From Pyrinomonadaceae bacterium (lineage in GTDB: Bacteria; Acidobacteriota; Blastocatellia; Pyrinomonadales; Pyrinomonadaceae), in contig JAJQRF010000002.1 in NCBI GenBank assembly GCA_021228405.1, forward strand, positions 124,001-188,000: a DNA stretch of 64,000 nt, in the 5' to 3' direction. A program made the translations under genes and the position numbers. Positions 1 through 6,863 of this stretch are shown piece by piece. Under the pieces are notes generated by a model, which searched no databases, was not told the DNA's origin, and saw nothing but the letters and a program-made list of their open reading frames with translations. The stretch's first letter is position 1, and each line of letters opens with the position of its first letter.

Positions 1-1182
1 ACTTCCGTCGATGCTGTTATTTATCAGCCACGTGATCTGACCGTTTGCGCGGCGCGCTACGGCATAATCGGCTTTTCCGTCGCCGTCGTAATCACGCGCC
101 ACGGGTTCGTCGCCGGGTTGTCCCCATTGGAAGGAAACGAAACCGTTGTCGGAGCTTCGCAAAACGTAGAAAACTCCGTTCGTCGTGCGCCACACCGCGA
201 TGTCGGTTTTTCCGTCGCCGTCAAAATCGGCAGGCGTTAAAATGTCCGTATTGGTCGAGCCGAACTGCGTCGAGATCAATGAATTATTTGAACTGCGATT
301 GATATACCAGTTATTTTCGTTCAGACGAAAAACCGAAAAATCGGTCTTGCGGTCGCCGTCGAAATCGAGCGTCACGCTTGCCGGCGAACCTGCCAACCCC
401 TGATCGATGGCGATACCGCGCAAAGGAGTTAATCCCACACCGACCGTTCCGGCATTGGTTGCCGCGCCCGTTGCCAGATTGACGGTGTATAAATTTGTCG
501 TCGCGCCCGTCAAAACCGCGTAAGCCGTGTTCGTATTCGGCGCGATGTCGAATCCGTTCGAAACGGAAGCGGTCGTGTTCAAGGCACCGACCAAAACGAG
601 CGTTCCGTTATTCGGCGGATTTTGCGTGTAAAGCGAATTGGTCGTGCTGTCGATCACGTAAAGCGTCGTCGTGGTCGCACCGAAAACACTGTTCGTATAA
701 CCTGCCGCCGTGACGTTCGGCGTTCCCGGGTTGAGCGCGCCGTCAACCGTGACCGCGCCGTTATTCGGATTGACGCGCAAATTTTGTCCCGTATTCGACA
801 CGATGCGGATTCTATCGACCGTCGGGTTGAAATCAACGCCGAAGCTGGCTCCGCTCAAAGCGGTCGATAAAGTTGCCGTAAATGTCGCCGCCGCGTTTGA
901 CGTATTGATCGTGTAAAGACGGCTGTTACTGCCGACGGCAACGAGTCTGCCGGTCGCGGGACGGAAATCGATTCCGACGACATTTTCGCCGCTTTGCAAT
1001 CCCGTGATCGCACCGATTGTCGTCACCGTGCCGGGCGTTGCGCTGTCGAAGCGCACCAGTTGATTAGTCGTGGTGACACCGTAGATCGTCACCGCTTTGA
1101 CGCTGGCAGCGGTCGCGCCGAAAATCAACGTCAATAAAAAAAGCATAGAGAAAACACTATGCCTGTAAAAATTATTCTTCAT
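1..1182 (-). CDS. Secreted DUF4394 / FG-GAP repeat protein (C-terminus outside window)
   Basis: The reading frame runs open from the ATG at 1182 to the left edge (394 codons), so the C-terminus is missing. A strong ribosome site (GAGGAGG) precedes the ATG. Residues 1-30 form a signal peptide (basic start, hydrophobic core LFLLTLIFGATAA). Residues about 31-265 resemble DUF4394, a beta-propeller-like domain, with phrases such as GVDFNPTVDRIRIVS and LRVNPNNGAVTVDG. After that come FG-GAP/VCBS calcium-binding loops beginning near residues 273 (DFDGDRKTD), 319 (DFDGDGKTD) and 364 (DYDGDGKAD), about 45 residues apart. The protein is probably exported and surface-associated; its ligand is unknown. 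It diverges from lepA. Confidence 0.85.
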   Translation of the reverse strand, partial: MKNNFYRHSVFSMLFLLTLIFGATAASVKAVTIYGVTTTNQLVRFDSATPGTVTTIGAITGLQSGENVVGIDFRPATGRLVAVGSNSRLYTINTSNAAATFTATLSTALSGASFGVDFNPTVDRIRIVSNTGQNLRVNPNNGAVTVDGALNPGTPNVTAAGYTNSVFGATTTTLYVIDSTTNSLYTQNPPNNGTLVLVGALNTTASVSNGFDIAPNTNTAYAVLTGATTNLYTVNLATGAATNAGTVGVGLTPLRGIAIDQGLAGSPASVTLDFDGDRKTDFSVFRLNENNWYINRSSNNSLISTQFGSTNTDILTPADFDGDGKTDIAVWRTTNGVFYVLRSSDNGFVSFQWGQPGDEPVARDYDGDGKADYAVARRANGQITWLINNSIDGS

Positions 1183-1535
1183 ATTACCCTCCTCGTTGTT
1201 CGGCTTTTCCGTTTGCCGAAACTGCGAAATACTTTGATTCCGCCTTAGTTTTACTGGTTAAAATTTCGTTACGAAAACGAATAAAAGTTAATGCGACAAC
1301 TTTCAAGAAAATTCCGCAATTGAATGTTGATGCTTCTAAGTTCGCTTTACGGGAAAGATTGGATTCAAAGAAAAAAACTTTTTTTTCGGCGGCGCGAAGT
1401 TTCGTCGGAAACGAACGACAGAATCCTCAGGCTCCGCGATTTTTTGTTTATTTTTCGGCTTTGTGTTCAAAAAGTGATAAATTCTCCGCGTTTTGCTATT
1501 GTAATAGGTTGAGTTTTACTCTGTTTTAATTTTTT
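1183..1535. other. Divergent intergenic region before lepA
   Basis: No gene is supported here. It must hold the promoters of the DUF4394 gene (leftward) and lepA (rightward). Two small inverted repeats are visible: TTTCGT-T-ACGAAA at 1264-1276, and AAAGTT-N8-AACTTT at 1284-1303. Either could be an operator, but no regulator is assigned. No convincing -35/-10 pair was found. Confidence 0.4.
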
Positions 1536-3341
1536 ATGAACCCTGAAAACATCAGAAATTTTTCGATCATCGCGCACATCGACCACGGCAAATCCACGCT
1601 TGCCGACCGCATCCTGCAACTGACGGGCGCAGTCGCCGACCGCGATATGGAAGAGCAATTGCTCGACGATATGGATTTGGAACGCGAACGCGGCATCACC
1701 ATTAAAGCGCACGCCGTCCGGCTCGATTACAAGGCGAAAGACGGACAGCAATATGTTTTGAATCTGATCGACACGCCCGGGCACGTCGATTTTTCCTACG
1801 AAGTTTCGCGTTCGCTTTCGGCTTGCGAAGGCGCGCTTCTGATCGTTGACGCTTCGCAGGGTGTCGAAGCGCAGACGCTTGCCAACACTTATTTAGCCAT
1901 CGAAAACGATCTCGAACTTGTTCCCGTCTTAAATAAGATCGACTTGCCGAGCGCGGAACCCGACCGCATCAAGGAACAAATCGAAAACATTATCGGCTTG
2001 GACGCGAGCGACGCGGTTTTGGCGAGCGCGAAAACGGGTGTCGGCGTTGACGACATTCTCGAACAGATCGTTGCCAAAATTCCCGCGCCGCAAGGCGACC
2101 CGAACGCGCCTTTCAAAGCATTGATCTTCGACAGTTGGTATGACTCTTATCGCGGCGTGATCGTTTTGTTTCGCGTCATCGAAGGAACTCTGAAAAAAGG
2201 CACGAAAATTAAATTTTTCAATACGGGACGCGAATATCTGGTTGAAACTCTGGGTGTCAACCGTCCGCGACCGACCCCGATCGATTCGCTTTCGGTCGGC
2301 GAAGTCGGATTTTTGACGGCTTCGATCAAAACCGTTGCCGACGTACAGATCGGCGACACGATCACGACCTCGGCAAACCCGACGACCGAACCTTTTCCCG
2401 GTTTTCAGGAAGTCAAACCGATGGTTTTCGCCGGACTTTACCCGACCGATTCGGCACAATACGAAGATTTGCGCGACGCGATGGACAAATTGCGTTTGAA
2501 CGACGCTTCGTTCTTTTACGAACCCGAATCTTCGACGGCTTTGGGCTTCGGTTTCCGTTGCGGTTTCCTCGGACTTCTGCATATGGAAATCATCCAGGAA
2601 AGATTAGAGCGCGAATTTAATCTCGATCTGATTACGACCGCGCCGGGCGTGCGTTACCGCGTAACGACGACGAACGGCGAAGTTACGGAAGTTGACAGTC
2701 CCGCGAGAATGCCCGAAACGGGCAGAATCGCCAAGATCGAAGAACCTTATATCGAAGCGACGATTCTCACGGGCGATGCCTATTTGGGCGGAATCTTGCC
2801 GCTTCTCGATGAAAAGCGCGGCGTGCAGAAAAAGTTTGAATACGTCAGCGAAAACCGCGTGATGCTCGTTTACGAACTGCCTTTGAACGAGATCGTGCTC
2901 GATTTTTACGACCGTCTGAAAAGCGTTTCGCGCGGTTATGCTTCGCTCGATTATCATTTTTCCGACTACAAGGAAAGCGATCTCGTGAAATTGGACGTGC
3001 TCGTTTCGGGCGAACCCGTCGATGCCTTATCGTTAGTTCTGCACCGCAAAACCGCCGATGCAAAAGGCAAGCTCGTCACCGCGAAAATGAAGGAATTGAT
3101 TCCGCGCCAGATGTTTGAAGTCCCGATTCAAGCCGCCATCGGCAGTAAGATCATCGCCCGCGAAACCGTCAAGGCAATGGGCAAAAACGTGACCGCCAAA
3201 TGCTACGGCGGGGACATTTCGCGTAAAAGGAAGCTCTTGGAGAAACAAAAAGAGGGCAAAAAGCGAATGAAAAAAGTCGGACGCGTCGAAATCCCGCAAG
3301 AGGCGTTTCTCGCCGTCTTGAAGGTTAATGAAGGCAAGTAA
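1536..3341 (+). CDS. lepA: Elongation factor 4 (LepA)
   Basis: A 601-residue ribosome-binding GTPase that back-translocates or remodels stalled ribosomes. The length matches the family (about 600). GTPase motifs are clear: G1 AHIDHGKST at 13-21, G3 DTPGH at 79-83, G4 NKID at 133-136. The LepA-specific C-terminal domain is complete, with the conserved run [20 protein letters not shown] near the end. It is transcribed away from the DUF4394 gene; the DUF433 gene starts 15 bp after its stop. Confidence 0.97.
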   Translation: MNPENIRNFSIIAHIDHGKSTLADRILQLTGAVADRDMEEQLLDDMDLERERGITIKAHAVRLDYKAKDGQQYVLNLIDTPGHVDFSYEVSRSLSACEGALLIVDASQGVEAQTLANTYLAIENDLELVPVLNKIDLPSAEPDRIKEQIENIIGLDASDAVLASAKTGVGVDDILEQIVAKIPAPQGDPNAPFKALIFDSWYDSYRGVIVLFRVIEGTLKKGTKIKFFNTGREYLVETLGVNRPRPTPIDSLSVGEVGFLTASIKTVADVQIGDTITTSANPTTEPFPGFQEVKPMVFAGLYPTDSAQYEDLRDAMDKLRLNDASFFYEPESSTALGFGFRCGFLGLLHMEIIQERLEREFNLDLITTAPGVRYRVTTTNGEVTEVDSPARMPETGRIAKIEEPYIEATILTGDAYLGGILPLLDEKRGVQKKFEYVSENRVMLVYELPLNEIVLDFYDRLKSVSRGYASLDYHFSDYKESDLVKLDVLVSGEPVDALSLVLHRKTADAKGKLVTAKMKELIPRQMFEVPIQAAIGSKIIARETVKAMGKNVTAKCYGGDISRKRKLLEKQKEGKKRMKKVGRVEIPQEAFLAVLKVNEGK

Positions 3342-3356
3342 GGTTAAGATAGAATT

Positions 3357-3584
3357 ATGATTGTCGAAAAAGATTTACCGATAAATGTCGATAAGGAAAT
3401 TTTGAGTGGAACGCCTGTTTTCGAGGGAACTCGCGTTCCGGTCGCGGCTTTGCTCGATAATTTGGAAGTCGGCGTTTCGCTTGACGAATTTCTCGAAAAC
3501 TTTCCGACCGTTACGCGCAAACAAGCCGTGCAGGTTTTGGAATATTTCAAATCAACGCTCGACAATATCAAGAAAGCCGCATGA
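3357..3584 (+). CDS. DUF433 family antitoxin-like protein
   Basis: A 75-residue DUF433 protein: the core 'ILSGTPVFEGTRVPVAAL' and the later 'FLENFPTVTRKQAVQVLEY' are typical of this winged-helix family. DUF433 genes are commonly paired with a PIN-like DUF5615 gene as a toxin-antitoxin module. Here the stop codon overlaps the next start (ATGA at 3581-3584), the classical arrangement, but the partner is truncated (next entry). The antitoxin itself appears intact and is probably an orphan. Confidence 0.85.
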   Translation: MIVEKDLPINVDKEILSGTPVFEGTRVPVAALLDNLEVGVSLDEFLENFPTVTRKQAVQVLEYFKSTLDNIKKAA

Positions 3585-3625
3585 AAATCATCATTGACGA
3601 ATGTGTTCCGCGTCCCTCGATTTAA
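3581..3625 (+). pseudogene. Truncated DUF5615 PIN-like toxin (14 codons left)
   Basis: Translating from the ATG that overlaps the DUF433 stop gives MKIIIDECVPRPSI and then TAA. The start MKIIIDECVPR is the characteristic N-terminus of DUF5615 PIN-like proteins, including the first acidic catalytic residues (D6, E7). Homology stops at residue 11-12, exactly where a 21-bp tandem repeat array begins (3608). The stop codon lies inside the first repeat unit, and no remainder of the toxin is visible downstream. I infer loss of the toxin through the repeat, by insertion or by deletion followed by expansion. Confidence 0.7.
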
Positions 3626-3754
3626 GGCGGGCGGGTATTTAATGAAAAGGCGCGTCCCTCGATGAAAGGGGCGCGCCTTTCTATTCGAGGGGCACACGTT
3701 TTTGTTCGAGGGATGCGCCTTTCTATTCGAGGGACGCGTCCCTTTTATGATTTT
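3608..3754. repeat. 21-bp tandem repeat array, 7 units
   Basis: Seven consecutive 21-bp units start at 3608, 3629, 3650, 3671, 3692, 3713 and 3734. Typical unit parts are GCGCGTCCCTCGAT and CTTTCTATTCGAGGG; the two outermost units and the second are more diverged. Units contain complementary pieces (TCCCTCGA against TCGAGGG), so neighbours can pair as hairpins. There are no unique spacers, so it is not a CRISPR. A second array with the same period but another sequence lies at 55495-55683. Confidence 0.85.
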
Positions 3755-3949
3755 TCGGGTTGTTTTTATCCGTTCGGCGCAGATGAAAGAGAAATTTCGC
3801 GCCGTCTTAATTAAAGTGTTGACACGGAAAGCCGATCGGGTTTATAAAACTTGTTGTAACCTTCGCCGGACTGCTTTTGACACGGATTTGCACCGATTTC
3901 GGCGCGGGTTCGACATCAAACCCAAAGAATACTAAATGGAGGAAGGACA
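3755..3949. other. Intergenic remainder before the 3950 gene
   Basis: Besides the promoter at 3819-3848 I see no gene. An open frame at 3702-3935 runs out of the repeat array, lacks a ribosome site and has no recognisable domain, so it is not annotated as a gene. Confidence 0.4.
3819..3848 (+). promoter_or_regulatory. Sigma70-type promoter for the small gene at 3950
   Basis: TTGACA at 3819-3824 (perfect -35) and TATAAA at 3843-3848 (-10, one mismatch) are separated by 18 bp. Transcription would start near 3855, about 95 nt before the start codon at 3950, whose ribosome site is GGAGGAAGGA. Confidence 0.6.
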
Positions 3950-4309
3950 ATGGCAAATAATAATCCGAAAGCCTGCCGTGAGAGGCGGGAAAAATATATT
4001 AATTCGTGGCAGACAAACGCGCCGGGCGATACTTTCGGCGATGTTACGCTGGCAGATGTGAAAAAAGACCGCGACGACGTGGCGGATTTGGAAAACCAGA
4101 TCGCGCTTACCAAAGCGCATTTGAAAAGCCTTGAAACACAGCGCGACGATCTGAACAAGGCATCGATGAAAAGACTCGATTATGTTGCCGACGGCGTGAA
4201 CGGCGACCGCCGTTTCGGTCCCGACAGCGCATTATACGAAGGTTTCGGCTATATCCGCGAATCCGAGAAAAAGAAAGGCGGAAGACAGAAAAAACCTGCC
4301 GAAGGATAA
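3950..4309 (+). CDS. Small charged hypothetical protein
   Basis: A 119-residue soluble protein that I do not recognise. It has a good ribosome site (GGAGGAAGGAC) and its own promoter. There is no signal peptide or membrane segment. The middle (about residues 45-75, 'VADLENQIALTKAHLKSLETQRDDL') is a predicted coiled-coil heptad stretch, and the C-terminus is basic (KKKGGRQKKPAEG). It is followed by two terminator hairpins, so it is probably monocistronic. Codon use matches neighbours and the gene looks real. Confidence 0.65.
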   Translation: MANNNPKACRERREKYINSWQTNAPGDTFGDVTLADVKKDRDDVADLENQIALTKAHLKSLETQRDDLNKASMKRLDYVADGVNGDRRFGPDSALYEGFGYIRESEKKKGGRQKKPAEG

Positions 4310-4380
4310 AAATAACCCAAAATCCGATTGGTTTTTATCAATATCGCCAAATTTGAAAGTAATGAATTTGGTCTAAAAAT

Positions 4381-4412
4381 AAAAGGCGCGCAGTTTTCAC
4401 TGTCCGCCTTTT
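4381..4412 (+). terminator. Hairpin terminator after the 3950 gene
   Basis: Stem AAAAGGCG (4381-4388) pairs with CGCCTTTT (4405-4412). It is followed by TATTTTTT, a good U-tract for rightward transcripts. Confidence 0.6.
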
Positions 4413-4456
4413 TATTTTTTAACTTTATAAGCATTAATACGGAATTAAGTTAAATC

Positions 4457-4500
4457 AAAAGAAAGCTCCCCTCATTTTTTAAGGAGGGGAGCTTTCTTTT
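4457..4500. terminator. Strong bidirectional terminator
   Basis: A perfect 17-bp stem (4457-4473 with 4484-4500, core GAAAGCTCCCCTC) has a 10-nt loop and A/T runs on both sides. It sits between the convergent 3950 gene and the DNA polymerase gene and can stop both. Confidence 0.85.
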
Positions 4501-4532
4501 GTTATATCTGATTTTGCGTTGCCGATTAACTT

Positions 4533-6308
4533 TTACTTTGTCCATTCATCGGCGATGTGCACATCGACCTTGACGGGAACTTTTTTGACGTATTCCTCGC
4601 CCGCGTCGCACATCGCTTTTTCCAGAACTTTGGCGGCGTTTTCGGCTTCGGAAGCGTCGCATTCGAGAATAACTTCGTCGTGAACGATATTGACGAGTTT
4701 TGTCTTCGTGCCCCGAATCTGCTGATGCAGGAAAAACAGGGCGCGTTTCAGAATGTCGGCGGAAGTTCCCTGAATCGGGAAGTTTTTGCCGTTGCGCTGT
4801 GCCGCGCCGACTTGTGAACGGTCAGTTTCGTCAAAACGAAACTTTAACATTCTGCCCGAAGCCGTCCGCGCCGTGCGGTCTTCCCTGACCTTTTGCGCCG
4901 CCTCGCGCAGCCATTTGTCCAAACCGCGATACGTCCCGAAATATTTCCGCATCACGTCTTCCGCGCTCGTCTGCGAAAGCCCCGTCATCAGCGCGAAACG
5001 CTGTGAACCGATGCCGTAAACCACCCCGAAATTCAGGCGTTTCGCAAAACTGCGCTGATCGCCCGTGACTTCTTCGGGTTTGACGTTGAAAACCTGCGCC
5101 GCCGTGATCGTGTGAAAATCCGCGCCCGATTTGAAGGCGTTGATAAAGTTTTCATCGCCCGAAAAATCCGCCAGAATCCGCAGTTCGATCTGCGAATAAT
5201 CGGCAATGACAAGCTTTCTTCCTTCGGGTGCGCGAAAACACCGGCGATAAGCTTCTTCGTGCGGAATCTGCTGGACGTTCGGGTTCGATGAACTGAATCT
5301 GCCCGTCGGTGCGCCGATCTGCCGAAAATCCGAATGAATTCTGCCCGTCTGCGGTTTGATATATTCGAGAATATTTTCGCCGAAAGACGAGATCGCTTTC
5401 GCCACGCCGCGATATTCGAGCAGTTTGGCAACGACGGGATATTCGAGCGCAAGCGGCTGTAATTGCCAGCCGCGCGTCGTCGCCGGAACGGGAACGCCGA
5501 GATTTTTCAAAGCGTCCGTGACCTGCGCCTGCGAATCGAGATTGATCTCCGCCACGCCGAAAAGCGAAGCCTGCGCGACCCCCGCCGAAAGCATCTGCTG
5601 TAATTCGAGCGCGACTTTTCCCTGTTCTTTTTTGACTTTTTCAAGCTGTTCGCGCCAGCGCGCCTCGTCGAGAAAAAATCCGTTGAGTTCCATCTGCGCG
5701 ATCGGCATCACGCAATCGAATTCCAGTTTGGCAACTCTAATTAATTCGTCCTGCTTTAATCTTTCGACGATCTTTTCACGAAGCGCGACCATAATCGCCG
5801 CGTCTTTTGCCGCGTATTGAATCTGCGATTGCGAAAGTTCGGGCGCGCTCCAATCGGAAACCTGTTCGGATTTATCGACTTCGATGCCGAGAAAGAAATT
5901 TGCCACTTCCGCGAGATTATGCCGTCTGTCCTGATCGCCCGCGGCAATTAATTGACTCGCCACAAGCGTATCGAAAACGCCGCCGACATCGATCCCGAGA
6001 TGATGCCGCACCCATTTCGCGTCAAATTTCGCATTGTGCGCGACCTTGATCGGTTTCGGCGCGGAAAGAAGCTCGCGCAGAGGCGCAAGCGCGGGATGAG
6101 TTTTCAGATCGCCGCTGTCGGCAAACGGTTTGAGGTCGATAACTTTCGTATCGTTCCCGTTTGAAAGCTGAACCAGACGAACGATGCCGTCGTAAGGATC
6201 GAGCGCGGTCGTTTCCGTGTCGAAACCCAGATAATCTTCTGTTTTGAGCGTTTCACAGGCTTTCTGCACGCCCTCCGCGTCGTTGATAAGTTGAAAATAA
6301 ACTTCCAT
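4533..6308 (-). CDS. DNA polymerase A family with 3'-5' exonuclease, no 5'-nuclease domain
   Basis: A 591-residue protein, compared with about 900 for full Pol I. It begins directly with a DEDD-type 3'-5' proofreading exonuclease: Exo I FDTET (D30, E32), Exo II HNAKFD, Exo III YAAKDA. The palm and fingers follow: motif A DYSQIELRILA (around residue 368), motif B RSFAKRLNFGVVYG, motif C VHDEV. All catalytic acids and the motif B Arg/Lys are present, so it should be an active proofreading polymerase that cannot remove primers or flaps by itself. It is monocistronic, bounded by a terminator and a heptamer repeat array. A full-length PolA may exist elsewhere in the genome. Confidence 0.93.
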   Translation of the reverse strand: MEVYFQLINDAEGVQKACETLKTEDYLGFDTETTALDPYDGIVRLVQLSNGNDTKVIDLKPFADSGDLKTHPALAPLRELLSAPKPIKVAHNAKFDAKWVRHHLGIDVGGVFDTLVASQLIAAGDQDRRHNLAEVANFFLGIEVDKSEQVSDWSAPELSQSQIQYAAKDAAIMVALREKIVERLKQDELIRVAKLEFDCVMPIAQMELNGFFLDEARWREQLEKVKKEQGKVALELQQMLSAGVAQASLFGVAEINLDSQAQVTDALKNLGVPVPATTRGWQLQPLALEYPVVAKLLEYRGVAKAISSFGENILEYIKPQTGRIHSDFRQIGAPTGRFSSSNPNVQQIPHEEAYRRCFRAPEGRKLVIADYSQIELRILADFSGDENFINAFKSGADFHTITAAQVFNVKPEEVTGDQRSFAKRLNFGVVYGIGSQRFALMTGLSQTSAEDVMRKYFGTYRGLDKWLREAAQKVREDRTARTASGRMLKFRFDETDRSQVGAAQRNGKNFPIQGTSADILKRALFFLHQQIRGTKTKLVNIVHDEVILECDASEAENAAKVLEKAMCDAGEEYVKKVPVKVDVHIADEWTK

Positions 6309-6326
6309 AACATTAATTGTAAATGG

Positions 6327-6347
6327 TTAATTGTTAATTGTTAATTG
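6327..6347. repeat. Heptamer tandem repeat (TTAATTG)x3
   Basis: Three perfect copies of TTAATTG lie just upstream of the polymerase start codon, with a looser copy at 6313. They are the inverted partner of the array at 6415-6442; the 67 bp between could form the loop of a large hairpin. Confidence 0.9.
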
Positions 6348-6414
6348 GTGAAACAAAGCAAATTTTTCACGGCAATCTACCCGAAAATCTCGGAGAAATA
6401 TTAAAAAATCCCAA

Positions 6415-6442
6415 CAATTAACAATTAACAATTAACAATTAA
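6415..6442. repeat. Heptamer tandem repeat (CAATTAA)x4
   Basis: Four perfect copies of CAATTAA, the reverse complement of the TTAATTG array at 6327-6347. The last copies supply TTAACA, which is correctly placed as a -35 box for the RNase E gene. Confidence 0.9.
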
Positions 6443-6460
6443 CGATTTTTCATTTATACT
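6432..6460 (+). promoter_or_regulatory. Candidate distal promoter of the RNase E gene
   Basis: TTAACA at 6432-6437 (5 of 6) and TATACT at 6455-6460 (5 of 6) are separated by exactly 17 bp. Transcription would start near 6467, giving a leader of about 400 nt. A second candidate -10, TATAAT at 6832-6837, lies close to the gene but has no good -35. Confidence 0.45.
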
Positions 6461-6863
6461 AGCGTCAGTTTGCTTACAGATTTGCAGAAAAATTTAGAAG
6501 AGAGCGAACATAAAAGGACTTTTACAGAAGTTTGTTTTATTGAAATAACAAAAAGTTTTGAGGTTTGAGCGCGATTTTCCCGAAAAAATTATTGCGCTCC
6601 CTTTTTGAAAAAACCTAAGGTCAGGTTTTTGTAAAAACGAGATTCCTGCGTGAAAAAACTCAAATTTACCGAGAGTTTTGGAGCTAACTTCCAAAATCTA
6701 AATAAATCAATAGAAAAACTGAAATCCGGCTCCGAAGTTTTGAGCCGAAGGTTTAGCCTGTAATTTTCCTGCCCGAAAAGCAAGTTCATCATTCAAATAA
6801 AATTCTGCTCTGTTAAAGCGAAATTTAACTCTATAATTTCGAGGGAAAAGTGTAAAAAAATTT
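6461..6863 (+). other. Long untranslated leader of the RNase E gene
   Basis: About 400 bp with no gene. Three short hairpins are visible: GAGCGC/GCGCTC (6567-6572 with 6594-6599), AAAAACCT/AGGTTTTT (6609-6616 with 6623-6630), and CGGCTC/GAGCCG (6727-6732 with 6742-6747). Long 5' leaders of rne are known from E. coli, where RNase E cleaves its own leader for feedback control. The same role here is inference. Confidence 0.4.

Noticed and set aside
3608-3754. CRISPR array
   Set aside because: Units are contiguous 21-mers without unique spacers and no cas gene is present; the same applies to 55495-55683.
3702-3935. 77-codon open frame downstream of the 21-bp array
   Set aside because: It begins inside the repeat units, lacks a ribosome site, and overlaps a good promoter for the next gene.
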